A stretch of DNA of 64,000 nt from Oxyruncus cristatus (lineage: Eukaryota > Chordata > Aves > Passeriformes > Cotingidae): assembly GCA_013399855.1 (NCBI GenBank), contig VXAY01002248.1, positions 144,806-208,805 of the forward strand, in the 5' to 3' direction. A program made the translations under genes and the position numbers. Under the pieces are notes generated by a model, which did not search any database, had not been told where the DNA came from, and saw only the letters and a list, made by a program, of their open reading frames with translations. This document shows, one piece after another, positions 47,103-59,200 of this stretch (positions within the stretch are counted from its first letter, which is position 1; every line of letters starts with the position of its first letter).

Positions 47103-47832
47103 CCATCAAACCTTAACAGATTTTTTCCACTTGTACTGTTGCTGGGCTATTAGAGGAGAGCCATGAGACCCTGTTCCAGTAGAAAAGTTAACCATGTTCT
47201 TGATGAAAACTGGAAACAAAATCGTTGCTAGGATTCAGCAGAGTGAAATGGGGTGACAAGACTGGGGGGATTTAAAAACAGAGAGTTTAGGATATTGCCA
47301 GGGGATTTTAGCCAGCTTGATTGCTTTCTGAAGAATGATATAATGGTGGGACACTGGACTAAAAGTAATTTTGTGTGTGTGTCTAATGTCTCAAGTCCCA
47401 GTTTTCAAACTAAGAAGTCTCAAAAGATTATCTTACAAACAGAATTACTCATTTGGGGCTGAGATATGATAGCCAGGAAGCTTTTCTTCATCTTTCCTGT
47501 TAATACAAATCACCTGATTTAGCTCCCAGTTATCTTTTCCTTTGCTTAAATTTAAAGCATCATTTTCTTTTTCCTCAAAAGGAACAGATCTTCTTTTCTG
47601 CTTGATTTCTTGTGAGTCCCCCTGGGGATATACTGTAAAGAGATGCACTTTTTTCTTTTTTCTTTTCTTTCATTTTGTTTGGGGTTTTTAGTTCTTGCTT
47701 TTGGGTTTTTTTTTTTTGCTTGTTTTAAACCCTATGATGTAATGATGATGAGGCTGGAGTCCATTGAAAAGTAATGAGACTTAATGTCAGAGTTTGGAAT
47801 TGTTAACTTCCAGGTTCAGGAAAAAAATCAGT
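47103..47832. other. Non-coding DNA with T-rich low-complexity stretch
   Basis: Unique-looking sequence, with a T-rich segment at about 47648-47725 containing TTTTC units and a T run. No gene recognised. Confidence 0.5.
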
Positions 47833-48026
<194 letters not shown>

Positions 48027-48690
48027 AGTTCTCACACAGCTGCATACAAAATTTAATTTAACAGACCTAGAACTACAAGTAATAGCAACATATAGCTGTT
48101 GACTTCATGACTTTCATGACAGAACAAGGTGATGGAGACAGCTGGAGCAAGTCAAAAAGGAAGGTAGCTTCTCTTTGAAAAATGATATTATCAACAGAAT
48201 TTAATGGTTGTGGCACTGAATAGGCTGACAGACCAAAAAACAGAAATCTAAAAGTAACCCTGACAGTCCACCTACGTTACAGATGCAGAACTGCCAGAGG
48301 GACCAATTACAGTAAGCTTGTCTCCTGACTTACCTGCTTACAAACCAGCTTCAGACTTCTCTAGGATTAGATTTAGGCACTACCACAAATTAGACATGGT
48401 CAAGTTTAAACTCAGTGACAGACTTGTATTTATCATCTTGAACTGTTGCATCAGAGGATGACTTGATTGTGTTGGACTTGTTGCCCCCATGATATTGATG
48501 TACCCACAAATGGTCATACAAATGCTTCATTAAAGCTTGTATTCATTTTGAAAAAAATTCTGAAGACACAAATGCTTTTATGAGTATATGTAGATTTCCA
48601 AGGGTCAACCAACCATACCAAAAAATTGTTTATTTTTTTTTTTTCGGGTTTCTCTACAATTTTAAAATGCAGCTCTTAGAAAGGAAAGTA
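48027..48690. other. Non-coding DNA, no gene recognised
   Basis: Unique-looking sequence with a T run at 48633-48644. Nothing coding or repetitive recognised. Confidence 0.5.
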
Positions 48691-48734
48691 GCATACATAT
48701 ATATATATGTGTGTGTGTGTGTGTGCGCGCGCGC
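48691..48734. repeat. (AT)n(GT)n(GC)n alternating purine-pyrimidine tract
   Basis: Forty-four bases strictly alternate purine and pyrimidine, passing from CATACATAT through AT units, then GT units, to GCGCGCGCGC. The order of dinucleotides gives a gradient of increasing tendency to adopt left-handed DNA. A GC alternation of this length is rare in this CpG-poor sequence. Confidence 0.95.
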
Positions 48735-51700
48735 TACATATGTCCTCAAGTGTAGCTTTCAAATTTGTACAAAAGGAAACTTTCCCAACTTTGAGTTTTA
48801 TTTATATTCAGGGTTTTGTCTCAACTCATAGAAAGAAAGAGCAAAATTATATGCAGTATACTTATTGCTCCCTGATTGTCTCTTTCACAAGGTACTTGGC
48901 TACTGAAGAAGAGTTGAAGCCAGAACTCAGTCTCCGAGGAACCATATTTCTTTATGTGTAGAGCCACCAACTGATTATTTTGTAGCAGTCCTCAGTTATT
49001 CTTTGCAGTCTTAACTTATTCTTTGCAATGAGTGAGATTTGTTTCTTTGATTGGTGTTTGTTATTTTGTGTTCATTTTAAAGAAGATGAAATTTCTGTCT
49101 GAGATTTTTAATTTGTATTTGTAGATGAAGATTGATATCAAACTTTCCCATTGTGCATATTTTTCTATTGTAGTCACTTAAGATATCTTACTTTTAAAGG
49201 AGATTTTGAATGGAGTTCAGTTCTTAAATAGGAACTTTTAGTTTTTTCATATGTAACTGTAACCTCACATTTTTTGGAACAACTGTTATTTTTACCTGGA
49301 AATTAATTATAAATACCAAGAAAATGATGCTGAAAATATTCTCTTTTTGAATTATTGATTCTAATGGCAATGATAAGAATGGTCTTTGATGCATCTGTAC
49401 CCTGTAATTTTCATTAGTCAGAGGAAAAGATGAAAGATCAGAGTGTGATGTCAGTTACCCTAGTGAATCTCCACTGTTTTTCTTTTTCATAACTCATCAC
49501 AGAACGAAAAGAAAAAATCCCAGTGTCTGATTTTATATCTCAACTTTTCCTAAAGATTGTATAAAATTCCATAACCATCTGGGCTATTTTGTCTGTATCA
49601 TATTTGTTCTCTGCATGGAGAGAGATTCAGATTTTATATAAGTCATCCCCATAGGGGGAAGTCCTGCTACCTGTTAGCACAGTGCCTGATTTTTCAAAAA
49701 ATTAAACATAATGCTGTGTCTTTAATGTCGCTCACTGAATTTCAAATTGGGGAGCTGGCACTTCTCTCATTTTATTCATCCTAATTACAATTGTCCTGTC
49801 ACTGAGATGCCAGCCTGACTAAGAGCAAATCAGGTATAGGCTCCCTAGGGTCTTCTTTGTAACAAGAAGGCTGTCTCTAGTGGTTTAAAAATGACAATTT
49901 CCTCTCTTTTACTTCAAAGTAGAGTGTTTCCTCTGGACAGTTTCACATTTGATTATTTTCACTAGCCTCTCTGTCTTGAGTTGCTTGATTAGCATCTCAG
50001 TCACCTAAGAAATTAGACTAAAGTTTGCGCCTTGGAAGAAAAAAAAAGGCAGAGAACAAAAAAACCACCAAAACTAAAAAAGAATCTTGGGAAAAATTAC
50101 CTTTCCAGTAGGGAAGGAGTTGAGGATACAGAGGATACAGGAGAAATAAAGCTCTGGTGAAGTTTTGCTGCCTTAAACTATATATCTTTTGAAAGAAGGA
50201 CTGGCTTCTTATTTGGGAAGTATACTCTAAATATTTTCCTTCAGAAACTTTAATGGGATAGTTAATTCATACTTCTGTTTTAAAAACTGTTCATCTATTG
50301 TTTTGATAAGCATTTTCAAAAATTATGTTATAAAGTCCAACCAGATAGAAAAAAATCTTTGATTCCATTGTAGGTGTGTCACTACGGATTCAGTTGCATA
50401 ATAGAGAACATAAGACTTCACGCTTTGGTTGTATTCTTTCTATTTTGTCATTATGACACAAAGATATTATGTCCATACCAACCAGAGAGAGAGACTTCTG
50501 TACAAATACTTAGGTGGCTTAGGTCTGTTTGAAAATCCAGAGTTCAGCCTGGATACCTGGGGCACATGGGTCTTACTGATGTTAAACTCATGGTTCTGCC
50601 TCATCAAACTGTCTGATTTGCCTGTCTTTCCAGTCTCTAAGATACCTGTTACCCTAGCTCCCAGACATCAGACACAAGGACTAGCATAGCATAAGTGTTG
50701 TTCAAAGAGACAGCAAAGGATCCTCTCTTTTGTGCATCACTGGTATGTCTGTGTTCCTCAGGGTTGTCTTTGTTCCTTCCCTTTCTCCTATATAATACCG
50801 CTAGAAAAGAAAGATGCAAGTTAACACCTTATCTAAAGGTCCCTCCTACAAACATTATGGAGGGAGCCTCTACAATAATGAACAGAATATTTTCCCGTAG
50901 CTCTTATACTTACTGGGTTAGGTTTGTATTCAGAATAATTGCGTGATGTTGTTGATATTTCTGCACATTTTTTATCCCCACCTGAAAGATTTATATAAAT
51001 AAGTCTGGTAGAAGTTAATATCGCATGCATGTCTCATCCTGGAGAGAAAGATGGAATAATTTACAGTGTCCAGTTGCACTTGATCAAATGATTACCGTCT
51101 TTCCATCTGGTGGTAAAACATTACCACCTTTCACTAATTCGTCTAAATTTCTGTCGTTCCAGTCAAACTGGAATTTATTACTGCCCACTTACCCTGATTT
51201 ACTTGTGAAATGATTTGCATGGCTTCTGTCAATGCTATTTGCATATCTTTATTATGAATAGTGCTTATTTGGGGGCAGATTTGATTTATGAGTGTTTGGC
51301 ATGGTATGCCCAGTTATTTAGTTTTCATTTCTGATTTGCACAAAGGGAATGAGAGAAGTGGTAATTCTTTTTCTCTTGATGCAGAATATGTGCAGGTCCA
51401 ATAACATTTGAATAAGAAATTATTGTATTTTATTTTGGTTTCAGGGTTAAATTCTCAAATGTAAGCAATTACATGTCTTGTCAGGCCTTTATAGTAAATA
51501 AAACTAGCTTTCCTGTATCTGGCTCAGCTCAAAACTAGTGTAGGAACTTTAAGGGAAAAATGTAATCACTGAAACAAATGCTAGGAGGGCAGGAAAACAC
51601 CACAAACTGGGAAAACTTTTTTTTCTGCTGTAGCATCTTCATCCTCACCACAAAGAAGAGGTACATGTTCTTCAATAGAGATACCAGTAAGCTGTTTGAT

Positions 51701-54235
51701 GTTCCTTTTGATTTCTCTCATTCAACTTTACTTGTATGTTAAATCCCATATTTGTTCAGAGAAAAATGAGACAATAATTGTTTCCACTTTCAGGTTTGTA
51801 CAATTTCATGTTAATTACTTTCCTAACTTTTTTCCCCGCATGTTTTTAGGGTAGATGGGTGAAATATATCTGTATTTTACTTCTCTTCCTTGAATTCAAT
51901 TTTCAAATTTTGCTTCACTGACCAAAAAGCCATTTTGAAATGTCTTGAATTAGAGCTGACTTTCACAGTCTGACTTTTTGGTTCAGGAGCTGGCTTTGAG
52001 ACCAGAGACCTCCAATAATAGAGCTAGAAATGATGCAACACAGCATGGTTAATGCTTCATACTCGGTCCTTCCTACAGAGTTTTGCATTACACATATGAA
52101 GGATTATCACACCTACTTGTGTGTCTAGTGACAGAAGGAGTCTGAATTGGCAGTTTTAAAATAGTTTTCAAACCATGTAAACACGGAGGAAGAATTTATA
52201 TAATTTAAACTTAACCATCTCAGAGTTAGTTCTCTGATGTAAAACATGTGTTTGTAAGGGATTAATTTTGACTCAAAGGAGAAGAATTTCTGGAAAGTAG
52301 GTAATTTTGTCTGTTACAGAGAAATATCTAAGGCTGACTGCAACTCTAGATATTCTTAAACAAGCACAGAGAAGTATTCCCAGAGGAAAGTTGTAATTAA
52401 TAGTTCAGCCTCTTCTAAATTAGGCAGAATAGAGAGTATTCTGTGTAGGCTACTGTAATCACTTGATGTAAAAATATAGTTACTTCAATAAGCTTAATTT
52501 AGGTTGAATTGCAGTAGCACTAATACTCCAAAACTTTGTGGAAAACATTAACCACTTGCTTGTTATGCAGTCAAAGAATGATCAGTTGCTAGAAAACCAT
52601 TATTTGTCCCCAGTAAAATCAGCACCTTGTTGCAGCAAAGTAATATTACTGTGCGTTTATATATTGGGGTATACACACCTTTTGAATATTACTCAGTGAA
52701 CTTGTCCCTGAGTAATAAGAACAAAATCCAGGTTCCTTAAACATCAGTATTATGCTGAGTTCAGTAAAGTCTCTCTCTTCAGAAATCACTTTTTCCATGG
52801 TGTGTGGAGAACACTTCCATCCTGCAAGACAGACCAGGACGACCCAGGATGAAAGGCAATTTTATACTGGCATGTTTGTTTTGGGACCTTTTCAGCCTCA
52901 GCTTTTTTTCATTTCCTGTCCTTGCTTTTATTCACTTGTTTGAGATAGGTTTTGGCCTAAGAGAATGGCTGCTAGAGAGAGTCCTAGAGATGGTCACTGG
53001 TAATGCAGTACCTCAAAGTTTACTAAGCTAACTTTCCTCATACTAAAGAAAACCACTGCTAGGGCGTGGATGCACCTTATTTCTCTGAGGAGTGCAGGAT
53101 ATGGTTCTAAAGTCTACCTCACTTCTGAAGACTAGGTAAGGATACTGCCAATGATGTTATTTGACACAACTTGTGCTTTCGTGCTGTTCATTTTAGAATG
53201 CCACTGTAAAAATTCCTCATTCTAGTTAGCTGGTTGCTATGTCATTAACTCACTATAGAGCCTCCATAATGTCCCATTATACTGTATTTTCAAGCTTTTG
53301 GATGTTAATTAAGCATGGAACATTCTCGTTTGTTACAGGGCTGAAATTAAAGGAAGGGAAACTTAAATTATGAATAATACTGTTAAATAATAATAATAAT
53401 AATAGGATTAATGGACACCCAACTATGTACATAATTAGCCTAATTCCAATGAGAGGGTGATGGTGAATGTTTTATCAGTGTCACTAAGACCCCGTAGTAT
53501 AATTACAGACCTATTTGTTCAATGCTTAGCGTGTGTTATTCATTATATTACGTGAAGAATTGAGCCTCTGTTAAAAAAAAAAAATACAGGGCAGACATTT
53601 TAAGACAGGTTCAGAAGGGTTTCTTTTATGCCTTATTTGTTGAGAAAGTTTTTTGCGTAGTTTCTGTCCTCATTTTTGATCAGTAATTATAATTTCAGCA
53701 TAATCTCTACTGATTTCGTGAATGAAATAAGCTACAATAATGAAAGTACAGGTCTTCAAACTGAAAAGGAAAAGAAGATACTCCCTTCCAAAAGTATTCC
53801 CAAGACTTCTAAAGTAGAGGTGATCATGTTATTTCTAGATTATTCAAGTATACTTTAAGCAAGACAGCCAACCCTACATCCAATTCCACGTACTGCATAG
53901 GCCCATTCACTTAAGGTTTTTGTTGTACAGACCAGGTATATGTTAAAATAGAGTATATGCCAGTCACATTTGTTTGTATTTAAAGCTCACTCCCACTCTG
54001 CTTATCTAATTTTCAAAGGTGATTAAATTACTTCTATTCTTATAATCTCAATTAACACTGATTCATCTATTCTGTTTTATATCCCTATGCCATTATGACT
54101 CTATATATTTGAGCACTGAGTATATTTGAATCAGCAACTGTCTGCCTGTCACCAGACACCACTCTTGAAGCCTAGACGTCTCCTTTTTTCCCCTTCTGAC
54201 AACCAACAAGAAGTCATACTGCACAGTAGCCTTAG
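48735..54235. other. Non-coding DNA with several conserved-looking blocks
   Basis: No transposon or gene recognised over 5.5 kb. Blocks at about 49720-50020, 51040-51310 and 53190-53560 are free of low-complexity sequence apart from one AAT run. They are dense in ATTA, TAAT or ATTTGCAT sites and keep some CpGs; each is a separate finding. The AAT microsatellite lies at 53386-53404. Confidence 0.5.
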
Positions 54236-54318
54236 GAACAAAAATTTTGGTTGGAAAGGATCTTTGGAGGTCATCTGGTTCAATTTCCATCTTTAAGCAG
54301 TGCTAATTCAGATCAGAT
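54236..54318 (-). mobile_element. CR1 LINE 3'-end fragment, minus strand
   Basis: The plus strand reads TTTTGGTTGGAAAGGATCTT, TGGAGGTCATCTGGTTCAAT and, further right, GCTAATTCAGATCAGATAC. This is the reverse complement of the near-terminal CR1 3' untranslated region. Only about 80 bases are present. It overlaps a minus-strand frame that is not a gene. Confidence 0.75.
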
Positions 54319-56188
54319 ACCTAATTTTGCATAGAACTGGCACTGAATCCTGAGAAAGAAAAGAAGAAAGGATCCTAAAAATGGTATTTTAGCAGGATGT
54401 GGGTGAGAAAGGGTGTTCCAATACGAAAAATACATTATTATTTCATAACGCATTTTTCTCCTGCAGTCCCTTCCATCCTTCACTGGAGTAGTACATGAAA
54501 GTATTGAAGCTGACTTCTCTTGTGCAGGGTTCAAGTACAAGATATTCTTCTAGTGAATACTTCTTGAAAAGGAGTGCATAGTTCTAAATATAAGACTGAA
54601 AAAGAAACACATGAAGATTAACAAATCTCAAGCGGTTTTGATATTTCACAAAGACAGAGCAATAACTTGAATTAAGATGAGTAACCTAGTAAGGAGTCTT
54701 GTCTACTTGGACTTTGTGGTTGGCTTCTTTTTTATTTTGATAAGAACACAGATTTAAGGTTAAAAATCTTTGTTAAGTGAAAGTTGTAGTGAAATAAACC
54801 CCAAATTTCACCTCTGAAGTTCATTTGGATGACTTCGCACTTACTTGCCAAAACCAACTATTTCCACTATGCTCTTTCTTTCCTTTAAAATAAATAAAAC
54901 ACAACCATGATGTTACAAAAGATTCCCAGCAAACTTTACTGTTTCCCCTCCACAACAGTATCTTGGATGAGGGTCAAATCTAGACAGACCAATGCCCCCC
55001 CAAAAAAAACCCCTCACATACTTACAATTTGGTGTGGATAACCTTATTTATTCTCTGAAATACAAGAACCGTTATCAGCCACTTGCCTGGATTTTATTTT
55101 GGGTCTTGATTTATTTATTTGAAACTAATTTTGGAAGTGCATGTCAGCGTGGCTAAAGAGTGCCCTCAAGAAAGTCTTGTCGTTGGAAGGCAGTAATTTG
55201 TAGAACATGCCAGGACTGCCGTAGTATTGGGGAAGCTGGAAATGTTTTTTTTTTAGGTTGTGTTTTTCAGTTCTTTATCATTCATTTCTAAGCCTTTTGC
55301 AGATGTATCTCCCTGATTCCTGATTTATTTCCAGACTTTAGTGATTTCATATCATTTGGAAAGACAGAAGTTTCAGTCTTTATCCTCATCTTAATCCAAC
55401 AGCTCACTGAACAAGGATAAAAGGGCTTGATTAGGAAAAGATCTAAGTTCTATGTTTTGCTTGTGTCTAGTAGCAATTATTTATAGTGAGTATTTATATT
55501 TTGGCATGATCATTATTATTAGCACTACTTCATTTCTAAATATTAAAGAAATGATGCTGCAAAATGCAGTTTATTTGAATATTAAAATTCTGTACCTTTA
55601 GTTCTTTAAAAAGAGTGGTCAAGGGAATAGATAACCGTGACAAAACATCCATTTAAATTCATGCAATAGATCTAAAACTACCAAAATTTATAGTGCTGCT
55701 CAGATCTGTCCTTTATTTATCATGATAATAACAGTAACTTATTTTTATAGAACAATGTTCCATGAAACAGGGTGAAATGAATAGGACAATAATCCTTGTC
55801 CTAATTTTTTTAGTAACAGACCAAAGCAAACAGGTTTTCAAAGGATAAAATGTCATTTTAAAATATGTGCTCTATCCTTCTCCTCTCTACAACCTTTGCC
55901 TTCACAATGTTTTTGAAACTTTCTCTCTTCCCAGCATCCAGTGGCACTTATCTGCTCTGTGCCAGCTTTGCTGCTCTTGTGGCTGCCTGAAGTTCCAGTG
56001 TGGCTTGCCTTTAAATTCATTTCAGCCACTTGCTCCCCCTGTCTACAGGTTTCTTGAGCTAAATAACATCCTCGTTGTCTGGAAGGATCCTTTTGCTTTG
56101 GGGAGGCTTTTCAGTTTGTTTTCTTTCTCAAGGTGTTGCATGTGTGAATGTGTTCTTGATTTCCAACATGCAGAATGAAGTCAAGTAC
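54319..56188. other. Non-coding DNA, no gene recognised
   Basis: No repeat or gene recognised. The tract CCCCCCAAAAAAAACCCC sits near 54995-55012. A 103-codon frame at 55867-56178 immediately precedes a CR1 tail and shows no recognised similarity. Confidence 0.5.
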
Positions 56189-56230
56189 CCACCAGCTCAG
56201 AATGTTCTGTGATTTTGTGGTTCTGTGATC
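56189..56230 (+). mobile_element. Very short CR1 3' tail, plus strand
   Basis: About 40 bases read ACCCACCAGCTCAGAATGTT and then CTGTGATTTTGTGGTTCTGT followed by GAT. That is the extreme CR1 3' end with three diverged copies of the terminal ATTCTGTG unit. It is either a minimal 5'-truncated insertion or the remnant of a longer, unrecognisable one. Confidence 0.6.
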
Positions 56231-59200
56231 TCAGGTTAGGGAGTAGTATGTAGTCAGCATGTGGGGTTCTAAAATCAAAATTACTTAGAAGAGCTTCTGT
56301 TCTGTCTGCCTGTCTTGTTTGGAGAGACTAAATTTCAATTTAGACTGTAAAGTCAGTATATTTTGCCTCCCACAACAGAACACTTCTTGCCAGGTTAGAA
56401 AGTCACTTGGCATCCTCAGAAAACTAAGTCCTCATCCAGTCTTGATCATATGAGTAACTGGTAACTTGGTAATTTGGGTAGCTGAGTTAAGATCTGCTTT
56501 AGGAACTTGATTATTTTTAAGGAATGGTATGTTCCTTCAGCTTCAAATATTGTCGAAAGAGACTGATAGCACTTCTGAGGTACTTTAGGCATCATTACTC
56601 TTCAAACGAACAAGTTGTTTTGGAAACTGTAAACGTGTTCACAATTCTAAGAACTACACAGACATTCTAGCCATTCTTATTTTTTTCCCATTCTGGTACA
56701 AAATGTCAGTATGAGTCAGAGAAGGTCATTTGTGGGTTTTTTTCATTTTAATAGACATTCAATTCACTGGGAAGTACCAAAAAAATTGCAGGTCTCCCAT
56801 AAACCTTTAAGTGAAGTCAGACTTATTCTCCAGTTATATATATTTGAAACAGGAGGTATGGTGGGGAGCAGGAATGAATAAAAGAGTGGTGAGGGAGGGT
56901 GGGAGTGGTTACCCATTAGAAGTAGAAAACACATATGTTTCCTAGAAAATAAATTACTCAGCTCAAGCAAGACAATATTTGGCTGACAAAGGTTACTCAA
57001 AAGCAGCAACGATGAGTCTGTACACTCAAGGACCATCATCACCAAATACAGAGCTCAGGAGTGCAAGCCATGACTATTTCTGTAAAGGGAAGGAGGGAAG
57101 TGGAGGGTGTGGAAGAACACTGCCAGCAGGTAGTGAAAAATTAAGCCATACCAAAAACAGTCTTGGTCTTTCTGGCAATTTTTGTTCATGATGAATTCCG
57201 GTGTTCTTTGAGGTGCTCTGAAGAAAAACCATGAGCACTTCAGATACTTAACATAAAAGTCCCTCCACACACACCACCTACGACATAGCTTCAAACCAGA
57301 CATTTCTGACACTCAACTAGCAACTCTGTAATCTAACAGTAGTAGCAAGCAATTAGCACCTTCAAGACATCAGGGAAAAATGTCATAAAATCCTCATGTC
57401 TTATTGAAAAAATCAGCACAGACTATTTGATTTTGCTACAGAAAGATTCGTACGAAAATCAGTTTGCATCATCAAACTCAAGTTAGAAACACTCACTTGT
57501 TGCCAGTTGACCCGATGGGAGGTATAGCTCGCTGACTAGCTGCTCTCTTCCCTCCCTTTCTTTGATGAACTCCATCTCTCAGTGTCCCCATTGTCTGAGT
57601 TTACCACAGAAATGTATGCTGAGAACTCTATTCTACCTAGGAGTTCACTTATGAATGGAGATTAAAAAATTATATGGGTTGCAAAATCACAACTGGCAAC
57701 AGGAGATATAGGAAAAGACAACAAAATCGTATTTCCCAAACCTCTTCAGTCTCTGGTCAAACAAACATGGAGGGTTTTGACTGCATATGAGAAATTAAAA
57801 ACCTGAACTGGTTCAGAGTACTTTATTTTGCCATATGTTGCTTTTCTATTTCCTTCCTTCTTTTCTTTTCAATTCTTAGTGTTTTAAATACATGACATAT
57901 ATATTATATATACAAACACAAAAAACTACAGATTTTTTACCTATTCAGTACCCTCAGACATTGTCTTTCAAATATTTTGGGACAAGTGTTCAAAATTTCC
58001 TAAGCATTGGGGGTTCTAGGCCTAGATCTGTAACACTGTTTCAGTGTTTCAACAGAGCAATCCAAACATTTAGAAATTTCTCTTTTCCAGGAAATTCACC
58101 TGTTTTGAAAGGTCTCTTTTTCTGAGTCAGGATTGACTAAATACGCAGACACTATTACAGTTCTGACAAAAGGAAATCAGCATGACCTTATTAAAACATT
58201 TCATTCTGATAAAACAAGGTGCTTCTTTTCATCCACATGTTTTATTTCTAATGATACTATTCTCAACCACATTTTCTGTGAAAATAGGAATGAAACCTCT
58301 GTTGTTACAGTGTTTCACTTGGAAAATCAGCTTTTCTGACAGAAAATTGTTCCGTCAGAGAAAAGTTTCTCTTCCCTTTAAATACTGTTCGGTAGTTGAT
58401 TTCATTTGAACAAAATGGGATTGATTATGTGAAAAAACATTTCATTACAATTATCAGATTTTCTAGTCAGTTCCATTACCTCCCTGTTTGCACACATTCT
58501 TTAACTTCCCTGTTCACTATAGATTGTACTGTTTATAAGAAACTTTTTAACGCCTAAATCATCTTTAATGCTTAAATCATCATTAATGCCTCAAGCATCT
58601 TTTCAAACCACCATCTGCAATGGCCAAATGACAGTATCCTGTTTTTTTTTCATAAGATCATGTCCAGCAATTCTGGGACTAGCACTGTCTGTGCTAAGCA
58701 GGAACACTGGGACAGCAGGAAACAAGGGAGTAAGCCAGAAGCAGTCATCCATGGGAAAGCTGTGGTCAACAGGCTGTTGTTGGGATCCTTTTTAATATTA
58801 ATTGTCCACTTAGTAACAAGACGGCTTAAAAAAAACTTGAGCACTGCCAAGAGTCGGTAAGAATTTGTGAAGAACTTCATGTTGTTAGAATTTGGTCTGG
58901 ACAGATTTGTCTTTTCCCCCTTTTTTTTTTTTTTTTTTGTATCGGGGCGGGCAGGGAGTGAGGATATGGATGATGGAAAAGAGCAGTCTTTTCATTTATA
59001 TGATAATTCGTGTCTTTCATAGACAGTGACAGGCCTACAATAGAATGTTATTAGGTAACCTCCTGTCTGTAGAGATGCTTTGAATACAATTCTTTTCCAG
59101 CATTATTAAGTTACTGCCTTTGTTAAGCAACCAGTTTTGGTCAGTCCCACAAAACATGCCTCAAATAAGGTGTGACTGTACAATAGAACATTTCCTATAA

